NCBI GenBank assembly: GCA_964396845.1
Contig: CAYNGH010000015.1
Location: 1-39,499 of the forward strand
DNA: 39,499 bases
Reading direction: 5' to 3'
DNA from: CAYNGH01 sp964396845
Lineage (GTDB): Bacteria > Vulcanimicrobiota > JAJTBE01 > CAYNGH01
The notes below the pieces were generated by a model. It had not been told where the DNA came from and ran no database searches. It worked only from the letters and a program-made list of their open reading frames with translations. Numbering within the stretch: the first letter of the stretch is position 1; every line of letters starts with the position of its first letter. The translations under genes and the position numbers were made by a program. Positions 23,576 through 31,293 of the stretch are shown here, one piece after another.

Positions 23576-24508
23576 TCAGACCGTGTATATGAAACCCTTG
23601 AAGAAATCCCCCTGATCCTTGTCAATGCGAAGAAGAATCGATTTCACCCTGTCGGCGTAGGGACTGCGGGGATGAAGCTGAAGGAATTCCCTGGCCGCTG
23701 ACAAGGCATGGGTTTTCATGTCCTGCTTCAGCAGGCAGTTGATTATCCTGAAGCGGGTATCATCGGCAATCTTTGCATCGGGGAATTGGGACAAAAGAAC
23801 CCGGTAAACCCCTTCGGCCTCGTTCCAGCGGTTTTTTTCCTCGTGGTTCATTCCCATCATGAATATCTTCAAGGGTTTGTAGTCATAATCAGAATTGTCC
23901 CGAATGAACCGAATCCGCTGATCAGCCTTCCGGACATAATCAGAAGACTGGGGGATCCCCTGTTTTGCTGCCAGGGATTTGGATTTCTCGAATTTTTCCA
24001 CAGCCCGATCATAGTCCATCTTCCGCTGGGTGTAAATCTGGGCCTGGTTCTGCATTGCCGGCAGAGCAGTGTCATCGCCGGGATAACGGTTGACTATCCT
24101 GTCGTAAGCGGACAAGGCCCGATCATAATCCCGCAGGCGCTTTTCATAGACTTCTCCCACCTTGTAGAGGGCCTGAGGCGCATAACCGCTGTTGGGATAA
24201 AGACGGGCGAACTCTTCCAGATGTCGGATCCCCTGCTGATATTTTTCCATCTCCACCAAGGAAAAACCCAGCCAGAAACGGGAGTCGGTATAACCGGTCC
24301 TGGGAAACCTCTCAAGAAGCTCCCCGAAGGTATCGGCGGCATCTTTCCATTTGCCCTGAACAATCAGGGTGTTTCCCCGGTCGTAAAGGCTGGTTTCTTC
24401 CGACTCCTGAGCAAAGGCACCAACGTGCAGGCCCAGGAAAATAACTGCCACCAGCAGGTATGATAACTTTTTTTTCCAACACCACTGATTCACAGCAATG
24501 TTCACCAC
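23576..24508 (-). CDS. Exported TPR-repeat protein in a sigma/anti-sigma operon
   Basis: The 310-residue protein begins with GTG codons at 24508/24505, immediately after the anti-sigma stop; a third GTG at 24493 is also possible. A signal peptide (KKKLSYLLVAVIFLGL to AFAQES, cleavage near 34) leads to TPR-like helix pairs, for example LYDRGNTLIVQGKWKDAADTFGELL, GFSLVEMEKYQQGIRHLEEFARLYP and LYKVGEVYEKRLRDYDRALSAYDRIVNRYP. Further repeats continue to about 290. Such BamD/YbgF-like TPR proteins act as periplasmic scaffolds. Operon placement suggests a role in envelope stress sensing or as a target of the ECF sigma factor. The family assignment beyond TPR is not possible. Confidence 0.85.
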   Translation of the reverse strand: MVNIAVNQWCWKKKLSYLLVAVIFLGLHVGAFAQESEETSLYDRGNTLIVQGKWKDAADTFGELLERFPRTGYTDSRFWLGFSLVEMEKYQQGIRHLEEFARLYPNSGYAPQALYKVGEVYEKRLRDYDRALSAYDRIVNRYPGDDTALPAMQNQAQIYTQRKMDYDRAVEKFEKSKSLAAKQGIPQSSDYVRKADQRIRFIRDNSDYDYKPLKIFMMGMNHEEKNRWNEAEGVYRVLLSQFPDAKIADDTRFRIINCLLKQDMKTHALSAAREFLQLHPRSPYADRVKSILLRIDKDQGDFFKGFIYTV

Positions 24509-25708
24509 CTATATATTCAACTCACGGGTCTTCTGCAAAATACCGCTTCGAATAACCCTGTCCCTGAAATCATCGATTTTTTCCGGGCTGATCTTCATCA
24601 GCTCCGTGGCAAGCTCTCTCATCTGACGGCCATGGCTCTCAAGGCGGGGATCTTTTGAAAAGAGAGTGTTATCTTCGCTTATTATACTGGTGAAGCTGGA
24701 TTTTTTCAAGGCAGTCTGCAACATGCGAAGATCCCCGGAGTCTTCCCGGAGGTTGACCATCCTGATGAGAACCGCCTCGGACCGGGAGAGATATGACCTC
24801 CCCTCGGGAGTGGGGCTCGACTCGGTGAAAATATCGCTCATAAGCTCATCGGGGATTGCATCGGCACGCCGGTGTCGCAATGCGAGTCGCTCTTCCCCGG
24901 GCAGGACGTAATCATCCATTGGAGCCTCGGGAGCAGGGGCCGGAGCAACCTCGGGAGCAGGGGCAGCAGGCTCCACAAGATGCCGGGAATCAATGCCGGA
25001 GCGCATCCCGACAGATGGGGGCGACATGACCTTGTGTTCACTCTCCAGAGAAGACTCTTCTTCAACCAGCCTTCCTGGAACCTCACCGCTGAAACTCTCT
25101 TCCGGGGAATCGGCAATCACCACCGGGGCGGGAGCTGGTTTCTCCACCTCCGCAAGGGGTTTGTCCCTTTCCACTCTTCCCACCACGGCACTGCCGTTGA
25201 CCGGTGAGGTTTCGGCATTCAGAGGAGATTCTTCTTTTTTTTCCTTCAAGGCATCAGTATCGTCGCCATCAAGGGCATCAAGAGCCACTTCATCCCTGGG
25301 GGATATTATTTCTCTGGTGGCGGGAGCTGTGGGAATACCTGTCCCGATGGCGGGATAAAGGACTTCTTTTAAAACGGGGCTTACCAGGACCATTATTATC
25401 AGCAGGGTCACCGCGGCCCATCCCAGGGTTGATCGCCGGAAAAGATTCCCGAAACTCCACTGGAATTTTTTTGCCCCGGCCTTTTCTATCTTCTCTTTCA
25501 GCCGGGCATCAAAACCGGGCCAGTAGTCCTCATCGGGAAGAACTTCAGCGGACTCGGCCATCAACTGATCCAAGGACAAGAACTCCTCAAGGAGATCCGC
25601 GCAGGAAGGGCAGTTGTCCCTGTGGACTTCAAACTGCTCCTTCCGGCTCTGGGCCAGCTCTTCATCGAGGTATCCGCTTATCAGGCTTTCAAACTCCCGG
25701 CAGTCCAT
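24509..25708 (-). CDS. Zinc-finger anti-sigma factor with membrane segment
   Basis: ATG 25708 (GGGAG seven bases upstream) is preferred to the longer frame from 25747, which would overlap the sigma gene. It gives 399 residues. Residues 1-45 hold the anti-sigma zinc-finger module HxxxCxxC (H29, C33, C36), which binds the ECF sigma factor. A membrane segment follows at about 94-116 (LGWAAVTLLIIMVLVSPVL). The extracytoplasmic part is a long acidic, proline- and alanine-rich linker (about 140-290, with PAPAPEVAPAPAPEAP) and a C-terminal helical domain. It would hold the sigma factor at the membrane and release it on signal. The stop abuts the TPR gene start. Confidence 0.92.
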   Translation of the reverse strand: MDCREFESLISGYLDEELAQSRKEQFEVHRDNCPSCADLLEEFLSLDQLMAESAEVLPDEDYWPGFDARLKEKIEKAGAKKFQWSFGNLFRRSTLGWAAVTLLIIMVLVSPVLKEVLYPAIGTGIPTAPATREIISPRDEVALDALDGDDTDALKEKKEESPLNAETSPVNGSAVVGRVERDKPLAEVEKPAPAPVVIADSPEESFSGEVPGRLVEEESSLESEHKVMSPPSVGMRSGIDSRHLVEPAAPAPEVAPAPAPEAPMDDYVLPGEERLALRHRRADAIPDELMSDIFTESSPTPEGRSYLSRSEAVLIRMVNLREDSGDLRMLQTALKKSSFTSIISEDNTLFSKDPRLESHGRQMRELATELMKISPEKIDDFRDRVIRSGILQKTRELNI

Positions 25709-25724
25709 CTGTTTCACTCCCAGG

Positions 25725-26315
25725 TCACTTATTTTTCTCAGGGCCATCCGACAGGTATCCCGACAGGAGATCCTTCATCTGGCTTCGGGCACGGTTCAGA
25801 CGGGACATCACCGTTCCCACAGTGCAATCTAAAACATCGGCAATCTCCCGGTAGGACAAACCCTGAAACACCCGCAGGATTAACGCAGCCCGGTAGGAAG
25901 GGGAAATCTCCTGCAGGGCTTCGAGAATCTTAACATCTCTTTCCCTGCGGACAAAGGCCACTTCCGGCTGATGAGGATTTCTGGTGTCCGACGGCTGCAT
26001 GTAATGCTCTTCCATTTCCTGCTCCAGGGATGAATCCCGGCGCCGTTTTTTTTCCTTCTTCAGATGATTTATGGCGGTATTGATGGCTATGCGGTGAAGC
26101 CACGGGTAGAAGGGATAGCTGTCATCATACTTGTTCACATTTCGATACAGTTTCAGGAAAGTTTCCTGAAGAAGTTCATCGGTGATCTGGTGGTTTCGGG
26201 TCATCCGGTATATGGCTGAATAAAGCTTCCGCTTGTTGCCGGAAACCAGCAGGTCAAAAGCATGCCTGTCGCCGTCCTTGAATTTTTTCACCAGGGCCTT
26301 GTCGTCAGTCGCCAT
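25725..26315 (-). CDS. ECF-type RNA polymerase sigma factor
   Basis: The product is 196 residues from ATG 26315, with AGGGA about nine bases upstream; the earlier ATG at 26360 is less likely. Region 2 is visible as FDLLVSGNKRKLYSAIYRMTRNHQITDELLQETFLKLY, followed by PWLHRIAINTAINHLKK. Region 4 has SPSYRAALILRVFQGLSYREIADVLDCTVGTVMSRLNRARSQ, with a clear helix-turn-helix. It probably recognises a bipartite ECF promoter that includes its own operon; I could not find that promoter with confidence. The anti-sigma gene starts 16 bp downstream, followed by a TPR protein. Confidence 0.93.
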   Translation of the reverse strand: MATDDKALVKKFKDGDRHAFDLLVSGNKRKLYSAIYRMTRNHQITDELLQETFLKLYRNVNKYDDSYPFYPWLHRIAINTAINHLKKEKKRRRDSSLEQEMEEHYMQPSDTRNPHQPEVAFVRRERDVKILEALQEISPSYRAALILRVFQGLSYREIADVLDCTVGTVMSRLNRARSQMKDLLSGYLSDGPEKNK

Positions 26316-26381
26316 CAAATGTGTCCCTGCGTCGGGCTTTCGCCTCGAAATAATATACACAAACCCAGAAAAGATATTCCA

Positions 26382-26443
26382 TAAAAATAAAAAAAATCCC
26401 CCGGCAATTTTATCCCTGCATGGAGCCGAACAATCCCGGGGAA
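26382..26443 (-). terminator. Terminator of the GspF-like/nth operon
   Basis: On the minus strand, arms 26435-26443 and 26396-26404 (ATTCCCCGGG type with CCGGGGGAT) form a stem with one mismatch around a 30-nt loop that has further pairing. A T-rich run follows (A run 26382-26396 on the + strand). It begins at the nth stop codon. Confidence 0.7.
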
Positions 26444-27130
26444 TTATTTTTTTTCTTTTCCCTCAACGGCAACAAAAGCCGATGGGCACACCCGGTTCAG
26501 CTCACAGCCGGGGCAGTCGGGCTTGCGGGCCTTGCATACCCTGCGGCCATGGCCGATGAGGGCATGGGGAAACCAGATCCATAAATCTTTCGGGATGATT
26601 TCCATCAGGTCTTTTTCGATTTTTTCCGGGCTGGACTGGCGGGTCAGGCCCAGTCGCCGGGAAAGCCTTTTCACATGAGTGTCCACCACAATCCCCGCAC
26701 TTATTCCAAAGGCCGACCCCAGCACCACATTGGCAGTCTTGCGGGCAACCCCGGGAAGGGTCAGGAGAAGATCCATCTCCTGGGGAACCCTGCCGTCAAA
26801 TTCATCCACCAGTTTTTGAGCCATCCCGTGGATGTTTTTAGCCTTGTTGTTGTAAAAGCCCGTGGATCGGATCAATCCCTTGAGTTCATCCATGTCCGCC
26901 CCGGCAAAGTCCCGGGGAGTTGAAAACCGGGCAAAAAGCTCCCCGGTCACCTTGTTTACCCGCTCATCGGTACACTGGGCTGACAATATTGTGGCCACCA
27001 GCAGTTGAAAGGGGTTCTCGTGGTGAAGGGCTGTCTTCCCGTCGGGATAGCTTTTCTTCAGTATATTGATAATCTCATCCGCCGGGATCTGTTTTTCCAG
27101 CTGTTTTCTATTTTTTTTCCTGTCCGCCAT
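26444..27130 (-). CDS. nth: Endonuclease III (DNA glycosylase/AP lyase)
   Basis: It removes oxidised pyrimidines and cuts abasic sites in base excision repair. The 228-residue protein has the helix-hairpin-helix LPGVARKT (125-132) with catalytic lysine 131, and aspartate 150 (VVDTHVKR). A [4Fe-4S] cluster is bound by C199, C206, C209 and C215 in the spacing Cx6CxxCx5C. The length and motifs fit the family closely. The ATG at 27130 has AGGAGG eight bases upstream, and that site contains the TAG stop of the upstream gspF-like gene. The two are therefore co-transcribed, although functionally unrelated. Confidence 0.96.
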   Translation of the reverse strand: MADRKKNRKQLEKQIPADEIINILKKSYPDGKTALHHENPFQLLVATILSAQCTDERVNKVTGELFARFSTPRDFAGADMDELKGLIRSTGFYNNKAKNIHGMAQKLVDEFDGRVPQEMDLLLTLPGVARKTANVVLGSAFGISAGIVVDTHVKRLSRRLGLTRQSSPEKIEKDLMEIIPKDLWIWFPHALIGHGRRVCKARKPDCPGCELNRVCPSAFVAVEGKEKK

Positions 27131-27141
27131 TTCAAGGCCTC

Positions 27142-28182
27142 CTATATATTCATGACCGGGCCGTATAACTGCATGAAGAAAGAGATGATGATAAATCCCA
27201 CATAAGCTGCCACCAGCAGGTAGAACAACACCGGCAGGACGATAAGTATCCGTTTTGTAATCTCCCGGATGTTTCTGTCCAGCATCTCCCCTGCCTTGGA
27301 CAGCATGAAGGGGAGCTTCCCCGCCACCTCGCCGGTATGGATCATCTCCAGGGATGTTTCCGGGATCAGCCCTGTCCGCCGTGCTCCATCGGTGAAGCTG
27401 GAGCCTCCCCGAATATCCCGGAGCATCCCCCTGAACCGTTCTGCAGCGCTCCGATTGCCACAGGCATCCGCGGCAGTGATGATGCCGGTTTCCATACCAA
27501 CTCCCGCTTCTATCAGCTGGCCCAGAACCATCATGAACCGGTATGCGGACCGGGATTTGAAATATCGCCCCACAAAGGGGATCATAATTAATATTGAATC
27601 CACCATCTCGTTAAAACCGGGAATGTGCCCCAGAAGCCGGAGAACAGCCCATCCCAGGAAGATTATCCCGTATATGGTGAACAGGGGAATCAGGGTTGCC
27701 GACAGATAAGCCAGTGGCCCTGACATCACCAGCACAAAAAGAGGCGGGATGAAAATGGCCCCGTGAAAAACAACCACGGGATAGACCATCCGGGTTATGA
27801 ATTCCATCATCTGATCATAACAGCGCTCCAGATAATCTGCCAGGGCATTCAGGTGAACCTCCAGAGAGCCTCCCACCTCGCCGGCCCGAACCAGCTTGAT
27901 GATATATGGATCAAAATACTCCGGGAACTGCTCCAGACCTTCCGACAGAGATCCGCCCCGGGAAATCACCGGGGCGACACCTGCCACAACCCGGCGGACG
28001 CTGGAGTTGCGCATCCGTCCCAGGGCTTCTATGACACCCATCATGGGCATCCCCGACTCGATGAGAGATGCCAGCTGGCGGAAAAAGTTGGCCTTGGTGC
28101 CAACCCCCATCCCGAATAACATGTGAAGCATAATTTTATCTGCCCCCAATCCCGTATCCCATGGAATATTTGCCTGAATCAT
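27142..28182 (-). CDS. GspF/PilC-type inner-membrane protein (type II secretion/type IV pilus platform)
   Basis: The protein has 346 residues with two T2SSF domains, typical of the pilus or type II secretion platform: FFRQLASLIESGMPMMGVIEALG with EGLEQFPEYFDPYIIKLVRAGEVGGSLE, and MMVLGQLIEAGVGMETGIITAADACG with MIHTGEVAGKLPFML. Membrane segments lie near 165-195, 200-225 and in the C-terminal about 25 residues. PilC is usually about 400 residues; this one lacks the longer N-terminus. No pilus or secretion ATPase or pilin gene is in the window, so it is an isolated gene here. The ATG at 28182 has no strong ribosome binding site, and a start at Met18 or Met26 is possible. It is co-transcribed with nth. 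Confidence 0.85.
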   Translation of the reverse strand: MIQANIPWDTGLGADKIMLHMLFGMGVGTKANFFRQLASLIESGMPMMGVIEALGRMRNSSVRRVVAGVAPVISRGGSLSEGLEQFPEYFDPYIIKLVRAGEVGGSLEVHLNALADYLERCYDQMMEFITRMVYPVVVFHGAIFIPPLFVLVMSGPLAYLSATLIPLFTIYGIIFLGWAVLRLLGHIPGFNEMVDSILIMIPFVGRYFKSRSAYRFMMVLGQLIEAGVGMETGIITAADACGNRSAAERFRGMLRDIRGGSSFTDGARRTGLIPETSLEMIHTGEVAGKLPFMLSKAGEMLDRNIREITKRILIVLPVLFYLLVAAYVGFIIISFFMQLYGPVMNI

Positions 28183-28310
28183 ACGGCCATATGTCTTAGT
28201 TTACCTGGAATCCCCGATAACCCTGCCATGGGGAGAATTTAACCGGACTCCTTGGAGGGGATCTGCCATGGGCAGAAAAATATCAATCAAACATCATCAG
28301 GAGGTCCCTT

Positions 28311-29909
28311 ATGAACCGGAGATTTCTCAGAGTTTTATTGATTATTGTTGCTGTTTTTTTACTGGCGGGACTGTCCGCCCCGGAAGCTTCCGCACAACAG
28401 ACAAAAACCCTGACAGTACTTTTTCTGGTCGCCGATGAAGACGGCCGTTGGGATCGGGAGTTGCACCAGAGCCTGTTTCCCAATCCCCCTGAGATTAACT
28501 CTATCAGAGATAAAAACGGATCTCCGGTTAAAATTGCCATCATCAAAGCCTCGGAAGCCATAAACAGTGAAACTGCCATGGCCATACCCGCCGGGGACAG
28601 GGAAAAACTCCTCCGATTCCCCAAAGCAATACTGGCATCGGAAAAGGCATCCACCGTCCTGTCGGCGGATTATCTTTTCACCGTAGAGCTGACTCCAGTT
28701 CATGACAGCTGGGAAGCCCGGGGCGTTCTTTATTCCGTAAAAACCGGCGAAGTAGAATATATGACTCCCCGCACTGAAAACCAGAATAAAGATGCAGTTC
28801 TGGGAATCCTGAAAGACCTGCCCGAAAGCCTGGGGACAATAATTGAAGCCAGGGATCTCCCGGTGACAGGAGCAAAGAACGGGGGTCTTTACCACAAGGC
28901 CGGCACCGGCCATATCACCCGCCGGGGAGAAAGGGCCGACTTCAAGAATCCCCGGCTTGCCCGGGATGCCGGATTCAAACCATGTCCCATCTGTTTTCCC
29001 GGCTCCCGTCACAGGGGCAGAACTGACATCCTCACCCGACAGCTGGGCCGGGAGATGACCCGGGCCATCGAAACTACATACATAGTCGATACCAGCGGAG
29101 AAATGGCCCGCCTTGTTGAAGAACTGGGCAGAAAACTGCTGAAAGGCAATCCCCCAGAGGGAAACCCCTGCCGATTCCGACTGCTGGAAACCGATGAAGT
29201 AAACGCCTATTGCGTGCCTGGGGGAATATATATCACCAGGGGGCTTGTGGACATCCTGGAGTCTGATGACGAGGTTGCAGGGATCCTGGCCCATGAGATG
29301 GCTCACTGCCGACGAAATCACCCGGTAAAGATGTATCAGCAGGCCCGCAATAATCAACATGTGGGCACCGCAGTTGCAATTGCCACGGGCACGGGCTGGA
29401 CCACGGCCCTGTCGGATTTTGCCATTCAGCTTATCACAGCAGGCTGGAATCGTGAGTTCGAAACCGAGGCAGACCTTTATGCCGTTGCCTATCTTAGAAA
29501 CGGGGGGTTTGATCCCGGTGAATATCTGGTTGCCATGAAAAAGCTTCGGGACTACGGCAGGATTCAAAAAGAAAACCCCGGCTGGATCCAGACCCACCCG
29601 ACAGATGATCAGCGTATCGAAGCAGTGCAGACTGCCCTCAGAAGCCTTGATCAGGTAATCCGGACAGCGGAAAATTTAAGGGGAATTGACCCGAAAGTAG
29701 CAGAATACATTACCGCCAATCCTGTGAATTATATGGAGGATCCCCAGTACCTGACAGAGTTTGCCCGGCTCTTCGGGATGCTTCGCCTTACTCCTCAGCC
29801 GGGAAGCTTCATTCTGATTCCCCTGGATCAGCTCCAAGAGGATCCCCAGGAATCCAGGGGTACCCTGGCACCGCCGGAAAGCCTTGACAAAAGCACCCCA
29901 AAAAAATAG
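28311..29909 (+). CDS. M48-family metalloprotease with Cys/His-containing N-terminal insert
   Basis: This is a zinc metalloprotease of 532 residues with ATG 28311 and AGGAGGT upstream. Residues 1-28 are a signal peptide (LLIIVAVFLLAGL to ASAQQ). The M48 domain has HEMAH (328-332, zinc ligands H328 and H332, catalytic E329) and the third ligand E384 in RxxExEAD. Between about 190 and 230 a segment YHKAGTGHITRR to GFKPCPICFP holds Y194-H195, H201, C225 and C228. It looks like an extra Ada-type or nuclease-linked Zn-binding module not usual in M48 proteins. The N-terminal about 180 residues form an unrecognised domain. A role in periplasmic protein quality control or envelope assembly, like BepA, is plausible. 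It is upstream of dxr. Confidence 0.88.
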   Translation: MNRRFLRVLLIIVAVFLLAGLSAPEASAQQTKTLTVLFLVADEDGRWDRELHQSLFPNPPEINSIRDKNGSPVKIAIIKASEAINSETAMAIPAGDREKLLRFPKAILASEKASTVLSADYLFTVELTPVHDSWEARGVLYSVKTGEVEYMTPRTENQNKDAVLGILKDLPESLGTIIEARDLPVTGAKNGGLYHKAGTGHITRRGERADFKNPRLARDAGFKPCPICFPGSRHRGRTDILTRQLGREMTRAIETTYIVDTSGEMARLVEELGRKLLKGNPPEGNPCRFRLLETDEVNAYCVPGGIYITRGLVDILESDDEVAGILAHEMAHCRRNHPVKMYQQARNNQHVGTAVAIATGTGWTTALSDFAIQLITAGWNREFETEADLYAVAYLRNGGFDPGEYLVAMKKLRDYGRIQKENPGWIQTHPTDDQRIEAVQTALRSLDQVIRTAENLRGIDPKVAEYITANPVNYMEDPQYLTEFARLFGMLRLTPQPGSFILIPLDQLQEDPQESRGTLAPPESLDKSTPKK

Positions 29910-29928
29910 CACAGGAAGGACAGTTAAT

Positions 29929-31086
29929 ATGAAAAGGCTTGTAATACTGGGCTCCACCGGTTCCATAGGAACCCAGACCCTGGAGATAGTGGACAACCAT
30001 CTGGATCAGTTCACTGTGGAAGGTCTGTCCGCCAACCGCAACTGGCAGCTTCTTGCCCGGCAGGCCCGCAAGTATCTCCCCTCCATGGTTGCCATTGGGG
30101 AACCGGAGTTTGAAGGCCCCCTCAGAGAAACCCTGAGAGATACTGACACCAGGGTTCTGTCCGGGAAAGAAGGCATCAACACTCTGGCCCGGATGAATGC
30201 AGATATGGTAGTGGTGGCCCTGGTGGGCATATCGGGCCTTGTTCCCACCATCAATGCCATCGAGGCGGGACGAACCATCGCCCTGGCCAACAAGGAAACC
30301 CTTGTGGTGGGGGGAGAGCTGGTAATGAGTCTGGCCGGGAAAAAGGGAGTCAAAATTATTCCCATCGACAGTGAACATTCGGCAATATTCCAGTGCCTCA
30401 ACGGTGAGGATCCTTCTACAATCCGGCGGATTCACCTGACCTCCTCGGGAGGCCCCTTCCGGGAGATGCCCCGGGAAAAACTCCGGGATATGACAGCCGG
30501 GGAAGCCCTTGATCATCCCACATGGTCAGGAATGGGAAAAAAAGTGACCATCGATTCATCAACCCTCATGAATAAAGGTTTCGAGGTCATCGAAGCCTGC
30601 CATCTGTTTCATTTGGATCCGGATCAGATAAAAGTGCTCATACATCCCCAGTCGATAATTCATTCCATGGTTGAATTTTATGACGGATCCATCATTGCTC
30701 AGCTTTCCAGCCCAGACATGCGCATCCCCATCCAATATGCCCTGTCATATCCCCACAGGCTTCCGGGAGATTATGTCAGGACAGATTTCTTCGAGATTGG
30801 AACCATGACATTCCAACAACCACGGCTGGATGCCTTTCCATGTCTTTCTCATGCATTCAAAGCCATCAAAGCCGGCGGCACCCTGCCGGCAGTCTTAAAC
30901 GGTGCAAACGAAGTGGCTGTAGAGCTTTTCTTGAAGGGAAAGATAAAATTCACCGACATCAGCCACACCGTGGGACAGGTGATAGAAGAGCATATCATCA
31001 ACCTTGACCCGGACCTGGAAAAACTGCAGGAAGCCGATGCCTTTGCCCGGCGACTGGCTCTGGAGCTTAACCTCGGCAAACACTGA
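29929..31086 (+). CDS. dxr: 1-deoxy-D-xylulose 5-phosphate reductoisomerase
   Basis: It converts DXP to MEP using NADPH, the second step of the non-mevalonate isoprenoid pathway. ATG 29929 has AGGAAGGA eight bases upstream; an earlier frame start at 29884 overlaps the protease gene. The 385 residues show the NADPH loop GSTGSIG (8-14), NKETLVVGGELV, the metal-binding IDSEHSAIFQCL segment and SSGGPFRE. MNKGFEVIEACHLF and PQSIIHSMVEFYDGS complete the signature. The length is normal. It is the only MEP-pathway gene in the window; the TamB-like gene follows 207 bp later on the same strand. Confidence 0.97.
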   Translation: MKRLVILGSTGSIGTQTLEIVDNHLDQFTVEGLSANRNWQLLARQARKYLPSMVAIGEPEFEGPLRETLRDTDTRVLSGKEGINTLARMNADMVVVALVGISGLVPTINAIEAGRTIALANKETLVVGGELVMSLAGKKGVKIIPIDSEHSAIFQCLNGEDPSTIRRIHLTSSGGPFREMPREKLRDMTAGEALDHPTWSGMGKKVTIDSSTLMNKGFEVIEACHLFHLDPDQIKVLIHPQSIIHSMVEFYDGSIIAQLSSPDMRIPIQYALSYPHRLPGDYVRTDFFEIGTMTFQQPRLDAFPCLSHAFKAIKAGGTLPAVLNGANEVAVELFLKGKIKFTDISHTVGQVIEEHIINLDPDLEKLQEADAFARRLALELNLGKH

Positions 31087-31127
31087 GGCAAACACCAAGG
31101 CAAACATGATCAAATACCGCATCCCCG

Positions 31128-31154
31128 ATGCCCACAGATGAAACCGGTGGGCAT
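31128..31154 (+). other. Hairpin after dxr, no T run
   Basis: ATGCCCAC (31128-31135) and GTGGGCAT (31147-31154) form an 8-bp perfect stem with an 11-nt loop in the dxr-TamB gap. No T run follows, so it is not a classical terminator. It may stabilise the dxr transcript. Confidence 0.4.
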
Positions 31155-31293
31155 GCATCATTGATGAAAAGGGAACACCCCTGCCTTAATCGAACTATCA
31201 TGAGCCCCGTTTCAGGGTATGATTTATTATTGGATAAAAAAACTGCAACTGGCGACTTTTTAACTTGACACCGGAGGGGACAGGGAGGACTGT

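Noticed and set aside
31128..31154. Terminator between dxr and the TamB-like gene
   Set aside because: The hairpin has no T run after it; kept only as a hairpin feature.
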